Positions 31,168-37,402 of a stretch of DNA of 37,969 bases are shown here, one piece after another. The stretch comes from VFMC01 sp044238435 (GTDB lineage: Bacteria > Actinomycetota > Acidimicrobiia > Acidimicrobiales > Ilumatobacteraceae), in NCBI GenBank assembly GCA_044238435.1, contig JBIIDH010000022.1, forward strand, positions 1 to 37,969, read 5' to 3'. Position 1 is the first letter of the stretch, and every line of letters starts with the position of its first letter. The translations under genes and the position numbers were made by a program. The notes beneath the pieces are model-generated. The model was not told where the DNA came from. It did no database searches and saw only the letters and a program-made list of their open reading frames with translations.

Positions 31168-31173
31168 CATGAT
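31168..31173 (+). promoter_or_regulatory. Putative leaderless -10 hexamer CATGAT of the ECF sigma gene
   Basis: CATGAT, 6 bases, GTG at 31180, with TTGGTC 18 bases further upstream as a -35. It is a housekeeping-type promoter, not the GGAACTC type. Confidence 0.4.
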
Positions 31174-31179
31174 GGTGGC

Positions 31180-31707
31180 GTGATCGATCCGCTGGCGGCT
31201 CTGCTTCTCGCTGCACGCGAAGGCGACGACCACGCCGTCCGCGAACTCGTGCAGCGCACCCAGCCCGTCGTGTGGCGGCTGTGCGGCGCCCTCGGCTCGC
31301 CGGGCGAGGAAGACGACCTGGTGCAGGAGACCTACCTGCGCGCGCTGCGTTCGGCCGACCGCTACCGCGGTGAGGCCCCGGTGCAGGCTTGGCTGCTCGC
31401 CATCGCTCGGCACGTCTGTGCCGACCATGTCCGCCGCCGCCAGCGGCAGCGCCGCCTGGCCGAGCGCCTCACCCGACTGGCTCCTGCCGCAACGAGCACC
31501 GACTCGCACTCCACCGCCGGCCTGCACGAGTTGATCGATGGCCTGCACCCCGACCGACGCGAGGCGTTCGTGCTCACCCAACTGGTCGGCCTGTCGTACG
31601 ACGAGGCTGCCGACGTGCTCGGCTGCCCGATCGGCACCATCCGGTCACGCGTTGCGAGGGCGAGGGCCGACCTGCTGCAGTCGCTGTCGGCCGCCGAGGC
31701 GCGGTGA
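31180..31707 (+). CDS. RNA polymerase ECF sigma factor
   Basis: A 175-residue sigma-70 group 4 protein. Region 2 covers LVQRTQPVVWRLCGALGSPGEEDDLVQETYLRALRSADRYRG with APVQAWLLAIARHVCADHVRRR. Region 4 covers HPDRREAFVLTQLVGLSYDEAADVLGCPIGTIRSRVARARADL, the -35-reading helix-turn-helix. GTG 31180 is preferred (housekeeping-type -10 six bases before). It is divergent from its anti-sigma gene, and its stop overlaps the cytochrome c gene start (GTGA), so regulator and cytochrome are made together. The paired GGAACTC promoters suggest it drives the anti-sigma gene and the PCuAC-TlpA operon. Confidence 0.92.
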   Translation: MIDPLAALLLAAREGDDHAVRELVQRTQPVVWRLCGALGSPGEEDDLVQETYLRALRSADRYRGEAPVQAWLLAIARHVCADHVRRRQRQRRLAERLTRLAPAATSTDSHSTAGLHELIDGLHPDRREAFVLTQLVGLSYDEAADVLGCPIGTIRSRVARARADLLQSLSAAEAR

Positions 31708-32108
31708 CGCGCACAGTCGCTCGCTGCCTGACCCTGCTGCTGGGAACGGCGCTGGGCGCGGCGGCGTGCGGCACCGACTCCGCCTCGACCAGCATGGGCG
31801 ACCTCTCCCCTGCTGCCCGACTGGGGCTGGAGGAAGCGCAACACGCGGGCTGCGCTGGTTGTCACGGGCTCGACTTCACCGGCGGCGTGGCGCCAGCCCT
31901 CGTCGGCCTCGCCGGGGCGACCGTCGAGCTCGACGACGGTTCGACCGTCGTGGCCGATCGGGCCTATCTCACCGAGTCGATCGTGGCGCCGGGCGCCAAG
32001 CGGGTACAGGGCGCCACGCTCCAGATGCCCACTGTGTCACTGTCGGACGAGCAGGTCGGCCAGATCGTCGACTGGCTGCTCGCTGTCGGCCTCGACGCGT
32101 CACCGTGA
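31704..32108 (+). CDS. Cytochrome c lipoprotein, CoxB C-terminal-domain-like
   Basis: A 134-residue exported protein. The signal peptide ends GAAAC (Cys22, likely lipidated). The mature part has one heme c site, GCAGCH (Cys50, Cys53, His54), and the distal ligand Met108 in TLQMPTVSLSDEQVGQIVDWL. The segment YLTESIVAPGAKRVQG before that Met closely follows the cytochrome c domain fused to subunit II of caa3-type oxidases, but here the domain is a separate lipoprotein. It is translationally coupled to the ECF sigma gene. It likely passes electrons to a terminal oxidase or to a copper-site assembly factor. Confidence 0.85.
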   Translation: MTRTVARCLTLLLGTALGAAACGTDSASTSMGDLSPAARLGLEEAQHAGCAGCHGLDFTGGVAPALVGLAGATVELDDGSTVVADRAYLTESIVAPGAKRVQGATLQMPTVSLSDEQVGQIVDWLLAVGLDASP

Positions 32109-32142
32109 ACCGATCGACACCCACCCTCGTACCTCCGGCTCG

Positions 32143-32170
32143 GGAACTCGAACCCACGGTCCGACGACCT
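32143..32170 (+). promoter_or_regulatory. ECF-type promoter GGAACTC-N11-CCGACGACCT of the PCuAC-TlpA operon
   Basis: The -35 GGAACTC is at 32143-32149 and the -10 CCGACGACCT at 32161-32170. Transcription would begin near 32177, giving a leader of about 25 bases with an AAAGGA ribosome site. It is identical in all 17 fixed positions and in spacing to the promoter of the anti-sigma gene. Confidence 0.7.
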
Positions 32171-32201
32171 CCAGTTACACATGATTCGAAAGGACCCCCA
32201 C

Positions 32202-32747
32202 ATGAATCGTCGCTCGTTGTTCTCGCTCGCACTGGGCACCGCCCTCCTGCTGGGGGCCTGCGGCTCCGACAGTTCCGACACGACCGACACGACCAGCCCG
32301 ACCGCTGAGCCAGGCATCACCGTCGAGGGCGCCTGGGCGCGGACCAGCCCGATGATGGCCAGTGCAGGCGCGGCCTACATGACCCTCACGAGCAGCGTCG
32401 ACGATCGGCTCACCGGTGTGGCCGTCGACGCCGGCATCGCCGCAACGGTGGAACTGCACGAGACGGTGATGGCTGGCGACATGGGCGGCGACATGGGCGG
32501 CGACATGACCGGCGACACGAGCGGCTCGATGCCGGTCACCACCGAGCCGACGATGATGATGCAGCCGGTCGATGGGATCGACCTGCCCGCCGGCACCGCC
32601 GTGGAGCTGAAGCCCGGCGGCTATCACATCATGCTGCTCGACCTCGTCGCCCCGCTCGAGATGGGCCAGACCTTCACGATCACGCTCACGTTCGAGCAGG
32701 CCGGTTCGGTGGAGGTGCCCGTCACCGTCGGCGACGCTGCGCCGTGA
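32202..32747 (+). CDS. PCuAC-type copper chaperone lipoprotein (DUF461)
   Basis: A 181-residue exported lipoprotein (LLGAC, Cys20). The PCuAC core is ITVEGAWARTSPM, then AAYMTLTSS, then ELHETVM, and PGGYHIMLLDL near the C-terminus. Copper ligands expected from the family (H-x10-M-x21-H-x-M) are His86, Met120, His142 and Met144. The last three keep exact spacing, but 33 residues instead of 10 separate His86 from Met120, because of a Met/Gly/Asp-rich insertion (AGDMGGDMGGDMTGD). It would deliver Cu(I) to the CuA site of cytochrome oxidase with TlpA and Sco1. The ATG at 32202 has AAAGGA 9 bases upstream; the longer frame from 32181 lacks one. Confidence 0.88.
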   Translation: MNRRSLFSLALGTALLLGACGSDSSDTTDTTSPTAEPGITVEGAWARTSPMMASAGAAYMTLTSSVDDRLTGVAVDAGIAATVELHETVMAGDMGGDMGGDMTGDTSGSMPVTTEPTMMMQPVDGIDLPAGTAVELKPGGYHIMLLDLVAPLEMGQTFTITLTFEQAGSVEVPVTVGDAAP

Positions 32748-33262
32748 CCCGCATCGGGCACCGCTGGTCGACCGCCGCTGTCGCCGCCGCTGTCGCCGCC
32801 GCACTCGTGGCTGCTCCCCTCGCTGCGTGCAGCGGCGAGGGGCAGCCGTCGGCGCTCCCAGCCGTCGACCTCACGCCGATCGACGCCGCCGGTGAGGCCC
32901 TGTCGGCAGCCGACATCGACGGCCCGGCCGTGGTGAACCTGTGGGCCACCTGGTGCGCTCCGTGTCGCAAGGAGTTGCCGGCGTTCCAAGCGGTCGCCGA
33001 TCAACTGCAGGGCAGGGTTGCGGTGCTCGGCGTGAACCAGGGCGACGACGCCGCACCTGCCGCCGCCTACCTGGCCGACATCGGCGTGACGTTTCCCCAG
33101 TACCTCGACGCCGACGGCGACCTCACCGCCGAACTGCGCATCACCGGTCTGCCAGCCACGCTGTTCGTGGCGGCCGACGGATCGGTCGAGGTGCACTCCG
33201 GCGCCCTCGATGAGGCGGAACTGCTCGACCTCGTGGCCGAGCAGTTCGACGTCACTCCGTGA
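32744..33262 (+). CDS. TlpA/ResA-like thioredoxin-fold lipoprotein
   Basis: A 172-residue exported lipoprotein (PLAAC, Cys29). The thioredoxin-fold domain has AVVNLWATWCAPCRKELPAF, with the WCAPC redox pair, the cis-Pro in RITGLPATLFVA, and VLGVNQGDDAAPAAAYLADIGV as the TlpA-type insert. It would reduce the Cys of Sco1/CuA or apocytochrome c outside the cell. The GTG start overlaps the PCuAC stop (GTGA), so chaperone and reductase are co-translated. The last 11 bases overlap the end of the convergent cupredoxin gene. Confidence 0.92.
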   Translation: MTRIGHRWSTAAVAAAVAAALVAAPLAACSGEGQPSALPAVDLTPIDAAGEALSAADIDGPAVVNLWATWCAPCRKELPAFQAVADQLQGRVAVLGVNQGDDAAPAAAYLADIGVTFPQYLDADGDLTAELRITGLPATLFVAADGSVEVHSGALDEAELLDLVAEQFDVTP

Positions 33263-33656
33263 CGGTGAGGACGAACTCCTGGCCGGGGTTCACCGTGCAC
33301 TCACCCTTGAACACTCCTGCAGTCGTGAAGCGGTAGGTGAGCGTCGACTTCGCGAGCACGTAGAACGTGCCCATCGTGTGCCCGCGGTCGTCGTCGTTCA
33401 CGATGCGGATGGTGTCGCCCACGCGTACATCGAGAAACGTGGGGAACACCGCCGGGCGGGCCCCGGCGTCGAGCAGCACGCCCGTGCCGGCAGGAATGGT
33501 GAAGTCGAAGTCGTAGGGGCCGGCGATGGTGGTGACCGGCACGGCACTGAGACCGGGCTCGGCGACGTCGCTGCTGCACGCCAGCGGCACGAAGGCCAGC
33601 AGCGGCAGCACGACGAGGGCCGGCCACCGATCGAGACGTGTGCGACGCAGGTTCAC
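33252..33656 (-). CDS. Cupredoxin-fold lipoprotein with altered copper ligands
   Basis: A 134-residue exported lipoprotein (PLAC, Cys27). The C-terminal half is a plastocyanin-like beta barrel: YDFDFTIPAGT, then FPTFLDVRVGDTIRIVNDDDRGHTMGTF with His93, then TTAGVFKGECTVNPGQEFVLTV. In cupredoxins the second half of the site reads C-x2-H-P-G-M. Here it reads C120-T-V-N123-P-G-Q126, so the His and the axial Met are replaced by Asn and Gln. It may bind copper weakly or not at all, or serve as a scaffold. The start GTG overlaps the Sco1 stop (GTGA), so the two are one operon. Confidence 0.8.
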   Translation of the reverse strand: MNLRRTRLDRWPALVVLPLLAFVPLACSSDVAEPGLSAVPVTTIAGPYDFDFTIPAGTGVLLDAGARPAVFPTFLDVRVGDTIRIVNDDDRGHTMGTFYVLAKSTLTYRFTTAGVFKGECTVNPGQEFVLTVTE

Positions 33657-34285
33657 GAGGGGTACTCCTCGAGCAGTTGGGCCAGGTCGCCGCGGATGTC
33701 GTCGGAGGTGACCCCGAACGGCCACGTGAGGGTGACGGTACCGGAGGGATCGACGACGTACATCGCGCCGGAGTGGGCCACCTCCACGGCGCCGTCGGCA
33801 GCGGTGGTGACGCTGTAGGAGGCACCGAATGCCTCGGTGACCGCCCGCAGCGCACTGTCGTCGGTGGTGCGCAGCGCGTGAGCGCCGTCGACGAAGCTCT
33901 GCACGTACCCGACCAGGATGTCGTCGGTGTCGCGGGCGGGGTCGATGGTGACCATCGCCAGGTCGACCCGGGCCGCATCGTCGCCGAGGTCGCGCAAGGC
34001 TTGGCGCAACCCCGACAGGGTGGTGGGGCACACGTCGGGGCACGAGGTGTAGCCGAAGTAGGCGATGAGCAGGTGTCCGGGTTCCGCAGCGAAGGCGAAC
34101 TCGGCGCCCTCTGCGCTGGCGTCGGGAAGCGAGGCGGCGCCCACCTGCTGACCGGGCGATTGCCGGTAACCGACGTACTCGCGCGTGGCATCGTCGCCCC
34201 CGCAGCCTGCCAGTCCGAGCAGTACACCTGCTGCCACGACACCGCCCACGACGACTCCAGAAATTGCGCGCCACCTGAATCGCAT
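33653..34285 (-). CDS. Sco1/SenC/PrrC-family copper-chaperone lipoprotein
   Basis: A 210-residue exported lipoprotein (LAGC, Cys28). The Sco motif is GYTSCPDVCPTT with Cys82 and Cys86, and the third copper ligand is His171 in VAHSGAMYVVDPSG. MVTIDPARDTDDILVGYVQSF is the usual following block. It would assemble the CuA centre of cytochrome oxidase. The start ATG at 34285 has TACGAT 7 bases upstream; the longer frame adds a poor N-terminus. It is cotranscribed with the cupredoxin-like gene and convergent with the PCuAC-TlpA operon, so the copper set forms two facing units. Confidence 0.93.
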   Translation of the reverse strand: MRFRWRAISGVVVGGVVAAGVLLGLAGCGGDDATREYVGYRQSPGQQVGAASLPDASAEGAEFAFAAEPGHLLIAYFGYTSCPDVCPTTLSGLRQALRDLGDDAARVDLAMVTIDPARDTDDILVGYVQSFVDGAHALRTTDDSALRAVTEAFGASYSVTTAADGAVEVAHSGAMYVVDPSGTVTLTWPFGVTSDDIRGDLAQLLEEYPS

Positions 34286-34292
34286 GGCACCG

Positions 34293-34298
34293 ATCGTA
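34293..34298 (-). promoter_or_regulatory. Putative leaderless -10 hexamer TACGAT of the Sco1 gene
   Basis: TACGAT, 7 bases, ATG at 34285 on the minus strand. No GGAACTC motif is found here, so this unit would not depend on the ECF factor. Confidence 0.45.
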
Positions 34299-34355
34299 CG
34301 CGGCGGGCCTCGTCGCCACACCGGGACGAAGGACCCGACCGCATCGGCCAGGGCC

Positions 34356-34361
34356 TACAGT
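34356..34361 (+). promoter_or_regulatory. Possible -10 hexamer TACAGT of the beta-lactamase-family gene
   Basis: TACAGT gives a leader of about 23 bases that holds AAAGGA at 34377-34382, 8 bases before the ATG at 34391. This is a leadered start, in contrast with many neighbours. Confidence 0.4.
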
Positions 34362-34390
34362 CCCGCCAACGGACAGAAAGGACGCGAGCC

Positions 34391-35659
34391 ATGGCAGCAA
34401 CACTCGAACCCACCGTCGACCCGGGTGACGTCGGCCTCGACGCAGCCCGGCTCGGCCGGCTCGACCGGTTGTTCACCGGCTACGTCGACCGCGGGCAACT
34501 GGCCGGTTGGCAGGTGGCCCTGGCACGTGGTGGCCACCTCGCCCACGTGGCCAGCGCCGGGCACCGCGATCGCGAACAGGGAGCGCCGGTCACCGGCGAC
34601 CCAGGTACCGGCGAGACGGTGTGGCGGATCTACTCGATGACCAAGCCGATCACCTCGGTGCTGGCGCTGATGCTCTGGGAGGAGGGGCTGTTCGAACTGA
34701 AGGATCCGGTGGCGCGGTTCCTGCCCGAGTTCGCCGAGCAACGGGTGTGGCGGTCGGGTACGGCGACGGCACCCAGTCTCGAACCCGTCACCGAGCCGAT
34801 GCTGCTGTGGCATCTGCTCACCCACACCTCGGGTCTCACCTACGGGTTCATGCACGCGCATCCGGTCGATGCCATGTACCGGGCCGCCGGCTTCGACACC
34901 GCCACGCCGCGCACCGACGACCTCGCTGCGCAGTGTGCGGCGCTGGCCCGCCTGCCGCTGGTGTTCCAGCCCGGCAGCGAATGGAACTACTCGATGTCGA
35001 TCGACGTGCTCGGCCGGGTGATCGAGGTGGTCACCGGCCAGACGCTCGACGAGGCGATGCGCACCCGCGTGCTCGAGCCGCTGGGCATGCACGACACCGG
35101 CTTCCAGGTGCCCGCCGATCAGGCCCATCGCCTCGCCACCATCTACACCGCACCCACGGGCAGCGGGGGGACGGACCGCGACTCGTTGGTCGCGCTCGGT
35201 GGCGTCACCCGCAGTGTGCTCGCGCCGCCCACCGCGCTGCTGGGCGGCGGCGGACTGGTGTCGACCACGGCCGACTACCTGCGCTTCGCCGAGATGCTCC
35301 GCGGCCGCGGGCATCTCGATGGAACCCGGCTGCTGTCGCCACGCACCGTCGACTTCGCCACCCGCAACCACCTGCCCGGCGGTGTCGACCTCACCGAGTT
35401 CGGTCGTCCACTGTTCAGCGAGACCACGTACGACGGGGTGGGCTTCGGCCTGCTCGGCTCGGTCACCATCGACCCGGTGAAGGCAAAGGTGCCGGCCTCG
35501 GTGGGCGACTTCGGATGGGGTGGTGCAGCGAGCACGTTCTTCTGGGTCGACCCGGTGGAAGACCTCGTGTGCGTGTTCATGACCCAGCTGCTCCCCTCTG
35601 GGTCGCTCCCGCTGCGCAGCCAGTTGAAGCAGATGGTCCACCAGGCGCTCATCGACTGA
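34391..35659 (+). CDS. Serine hydrolase of the beta-lactamase (class C/S12) family
   Basis: A 422-residue cytosolic-looking protein (no signal peptide) with the penicillin-binding fold. WRIYSMTKPITSVLALMLWEEG gives the S-x2-K motif with Ser82 and Lys85. The second motif Tyr200 is in EWNYSMSID (Y-S-M, not the Y-x-N of true beta-lactamases). LLTHTSGLTYGF, LEPLGMHDTGF and GGGGLVSTTADYLRFAEML are typical of the EstB/LACTB-like esterase group. It is more likely an esterase or amidase than a resistance enzyme. AAAGGA lies 8 bases before the ATG. The 3' end carries a 16-bp tandem duplication containing the stop codon. Confidence 0.9.
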   Translation: MAATLEPTVDPGDVGLDAARLGRLDRLFTGYVDRGQLAGWQVALARGGHLAHVASAGHRDREQGAPVTGDPGTGETVWRIYSMTKPITSVLALMLWEEGLFELKDPVARFLPEFAEQRVWRSGTATAPSLEPVTEPMLLWHLLTHTSGLTYGFMHAHPVDAMYRAAGFDTATPRTDDLAAQCAALARLPLVFQPGSEWNYSMSIDVLGRVIEVVTGQTLDEAMRTRVLEPLGMHDTGFQVPADQAHRLATIYTAPTGSGGTDRDSLVALGGVTRSVLAPPTALLGGGGLVSTTADYLRFAEMLRGRGHLDGTRLLSPRTVDFATRNHLPGGVDLTEFGRPLFSETTYDGVGFGLLGSVTIDPVKAKVPASVGDFGWGGAASTFFWVDPVEDLVCVFMTQLLPSGSLPLRSQLKQMVHQALID

Positions 35660-35686
35660 ACCCGGCATCGACTGAACCCGGCATCG
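35650..35686. repeat. 16-bp tandem duplication containing the stop codon
   Basis: CATCGACTGAACCCGG occurs twice in a row, followed by a partial third copy CATCG. The first copy contains the real TGA of the serine hydrolase gene; the copy after it repeats the stop. Confidence 0.9.
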
Positions 35687-35736
35687 TCAGGCCACGACGG
35701 ACCGTTGGTCCCTTGTCGCGCTCTCCGTTCGCTGCG

Positions 35737-35742
35737 CACAGT
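35737..35742 (+). promoter_or_regulatory. Putative leaderless -10 hexamer CACAGT of the USP gene
   Basis: CACAGT, 6 bases, ATG at 35749, with TTGTCG 18 bases upstream as a weak -35. No ribosome site is visible. Confidence 0.35.
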
Positions 35743-35748
35743 GGCCGT

Positions 35749-37047
35749 ATGGCCATCGAACATGTGATCATCCCGGTCGACTTCTCCGAGGCGTCGCTCA
35801 TCGCCGTCGAGCAGGGCCGTGCCCTCGCCCGCCGCGCCAGTGCCGATGTCGAACTGCTGTCGGTCACCTCCCCGCGCTACGCCAACACCACGGCGGCTGC
35901 CCTGCGGTCGCTGGCCGCAGCCGACGGCAACGGAACGGGCCTGCGGGTGGTGACCACCGACGACGACGACATCGAAGGGCGCCTGGTCGACGAAGTGCTC
36001 GAACGCCGCAACACCCTGTGGTGCGTCGGCAGCCACGGGCGTACTGCCGTTGGCGAGTTGATGTTCGGCAGTGTGAGCGCCGACCTGGTGCGCGACGCCG
36101 AGGTACCGATCGTCGTGGTCGGACCGCACAGCGAACTGCGGCCCACGGCGACGGTGCTGGCCGTGGCGCTCGACGGCACCGACCTCAGCGAGACCATCCT
36201 GCCCGCTGCCGTGCAGGTGGCGCGCACCCTGGGCCTCACCCTGCGCCTGCTGCAGGTGGGCCTGGTGCATGCCGAGAGCGACGCCGCCGACAGCGCCTAC
36301 CTGGCACGGGTGGCGGCCGGCCTCGAGCACCCCGAGCGGATCGACTACGACACCCTGTACGGCAATGCCGACGACGCGCTGGTCGACTATCTCGATCGGT
36401 CGGGCGATGTGGCGATGCTGGCCCTGGCAACCCGCGGCGTGCCGAGTGGCGCGCGCCTGTCGGTGCCGAGCACGGCGATGCGGGTGCTGCGTCACTCGCC
36501 GGTGCCGATGCTGATGCTGCATCCGCCGCAGCCCGAGCCGCCCGCGCCTTCATCTGCCCCGGTTGCCGGTGAGGCCCCCCTCGGCGACGAACGACTGCGC
36601 GTAGTGGTGGGTATCGACACGCTGCGGGCGTCGCTGCCCGCCGTGCAGTGGGCTGCCGACGAGGCCGACCGGCTGGGCGCGGTGCTGCAGGTGCTGCACA
36701 CCTGGCAGGTGCCGGTGAGTCCGGCGGCGATGTACGGCTATCCCATCTGGCCCGACATCGAGGCGTGCCGCCAGGCGGCGCTCGAGGAGGCCGACGCTGC
36801 TGTCTCCGCGGTCGCGGCCGAGCACCCCGACCTGATCGTCGAGACCATCGTCGCCGAAGGTGGTGCTGTCACCTCCTTGGCCCGCCAGAGCCGCGGCGCG
36901 GCGATGGTGGTGCTCGGCCGCCACCACCACGGTCGACTCGCCTCGCTGCTGCTCGGTTCGACCAGCGAGTCCGCCGTGCAGCACATCGACTGCCCGCTCG
37001 TCATCATCCCGTGCAACACCACCGACGAGGTCAGCGCCGCGACGTGA
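35749..37047 (+). CDS. Universal stress protein with three USP domains
   Basis: A 432-residue cytosolic protein built of three USP units. Unit 1 (about 1-128) starts EHVIIPVDFSEASLIAV and has the ATP-binding motif GSHGRTAVGELMFGS (G-x2-G-x9-GS). Unit 2 (about 133-262) starts TVLAVALDGTDLSETI, but its loop ATRGVPSGARLSVPS has lost the motif. Unit 3 (about 285-425) starts LRVVVGIDTLRASLPA and has GRHHHGRLASLLLGS, a slightly altered motif. Single and double USP proteins are common; three in tandem is less so. A likely reading is two nucleotide-binding units around a structural one. The last 17 bases overlap the end of the convergent downstream gene. Confidence 0.88.
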   Translation: MAIEHVIIPVDFSEASLIAVEQGRALARRASADVELLSVTSPRYANTTAAALRSLAAADGNGTGLRVVTTDDDDIEGRLVDEVLERRNTLWCVGSHGRTAVGELMFGSVSADLVRDAEVPIVVVGPHSELRPTATVLAVALDGTDLSETILPAAVQVARTLGLTLRLLQVGLVHAESDAADSAYLARVAAGLEHPERIDYDTLYGNADDALVDYLDRSGDVAMLALATRGVPSGARLSVPSTAMRVLRHSPVPMLMLHPPQPEPPAPSSAPVAGEAPLGDERLRVVVGIDTLRASLPAVQWAADEADRLGAVLQVLHTWQVPVSPAAMYGYPIWPDIEACRQAALEEADAAVSAVAAEHPDLIVETIVAEGGAVTSLARQSRGAAMVVLGRHHHGRLASLLLGSTSESAVQHIDCPLVIIPCNTTDEVSAAT

Positions 37048-37399
37048 GGCCAGCGGCGCCCAGCGCGTCGGCCAGCGCTGCCCGGTCGGCCGACACGTCG
37101 TCGGCGAAGCGAGCGCCCGTGCCGTCGGCGAGCCTGGTCATCATCTCGAAGTTGGCCACCACAGCCGCCGCATCCACCATCACCACTGTTGCGGCATCAT
37201 CGCCACCAGCAGCGTCGAGCAGCGCCTCACGGCACTGCCTCAGCTCGGCGTCGTCATGGCCCACTGCCGCTGCGGCGAACGCATGCAGTTCGCGTGCCAG
37301 GGGCAGATCGGTGCCGGCCTCACCGCGACCGAGCGCGGCGAGATCGATCTCGTCGCCTTCGCTGTGGCCGCTCCAACTGAGCATGCCTGCGTGCGACAC
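37031..37399 (-). CDS. Unrecognised small helical protein, possibly AhpD/carboxymuconolactone-decarboxylase-like
   Basis: A 122-residue, all-helical-looking protein beginning MSHAGMLSWSG. ARELHAFAAAAVGHDDAELRQ and AATVVMVDAAAVVANFEMMTRLADG recall the helices of AhpD-like proteins, where ANFE/AN..R follows the active-site helix, but the C-x2-C redox pair is absent. The GTG start stands 3 bases after the stop of the upstream partial gene, so the two form an operon. The function is uncertain and the family call is tentative. Confidence 0.55.
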   Translation of the reverse strand: MSHAGMLSWSGHSEGDEIDLAALGRGEAGTDLPLARELHAFAAAAVGHDDAELRQCREALLDAAGGDDAATVVMVDAAAVVANFEMMTRLADGTGARFADDVSADRAALADALGAAGLTSRR

Positions 37400-37402
37400 C
37401 GT

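Noticed and set aside
34391..35659. Antibiotic-resistance beta-lactamase
   Set aside because: No signal peptide, and the second motif is Y-S-M rather than Y-x-N; the HTSGLTYG and GGGGL blocks fit esterase-type family members.
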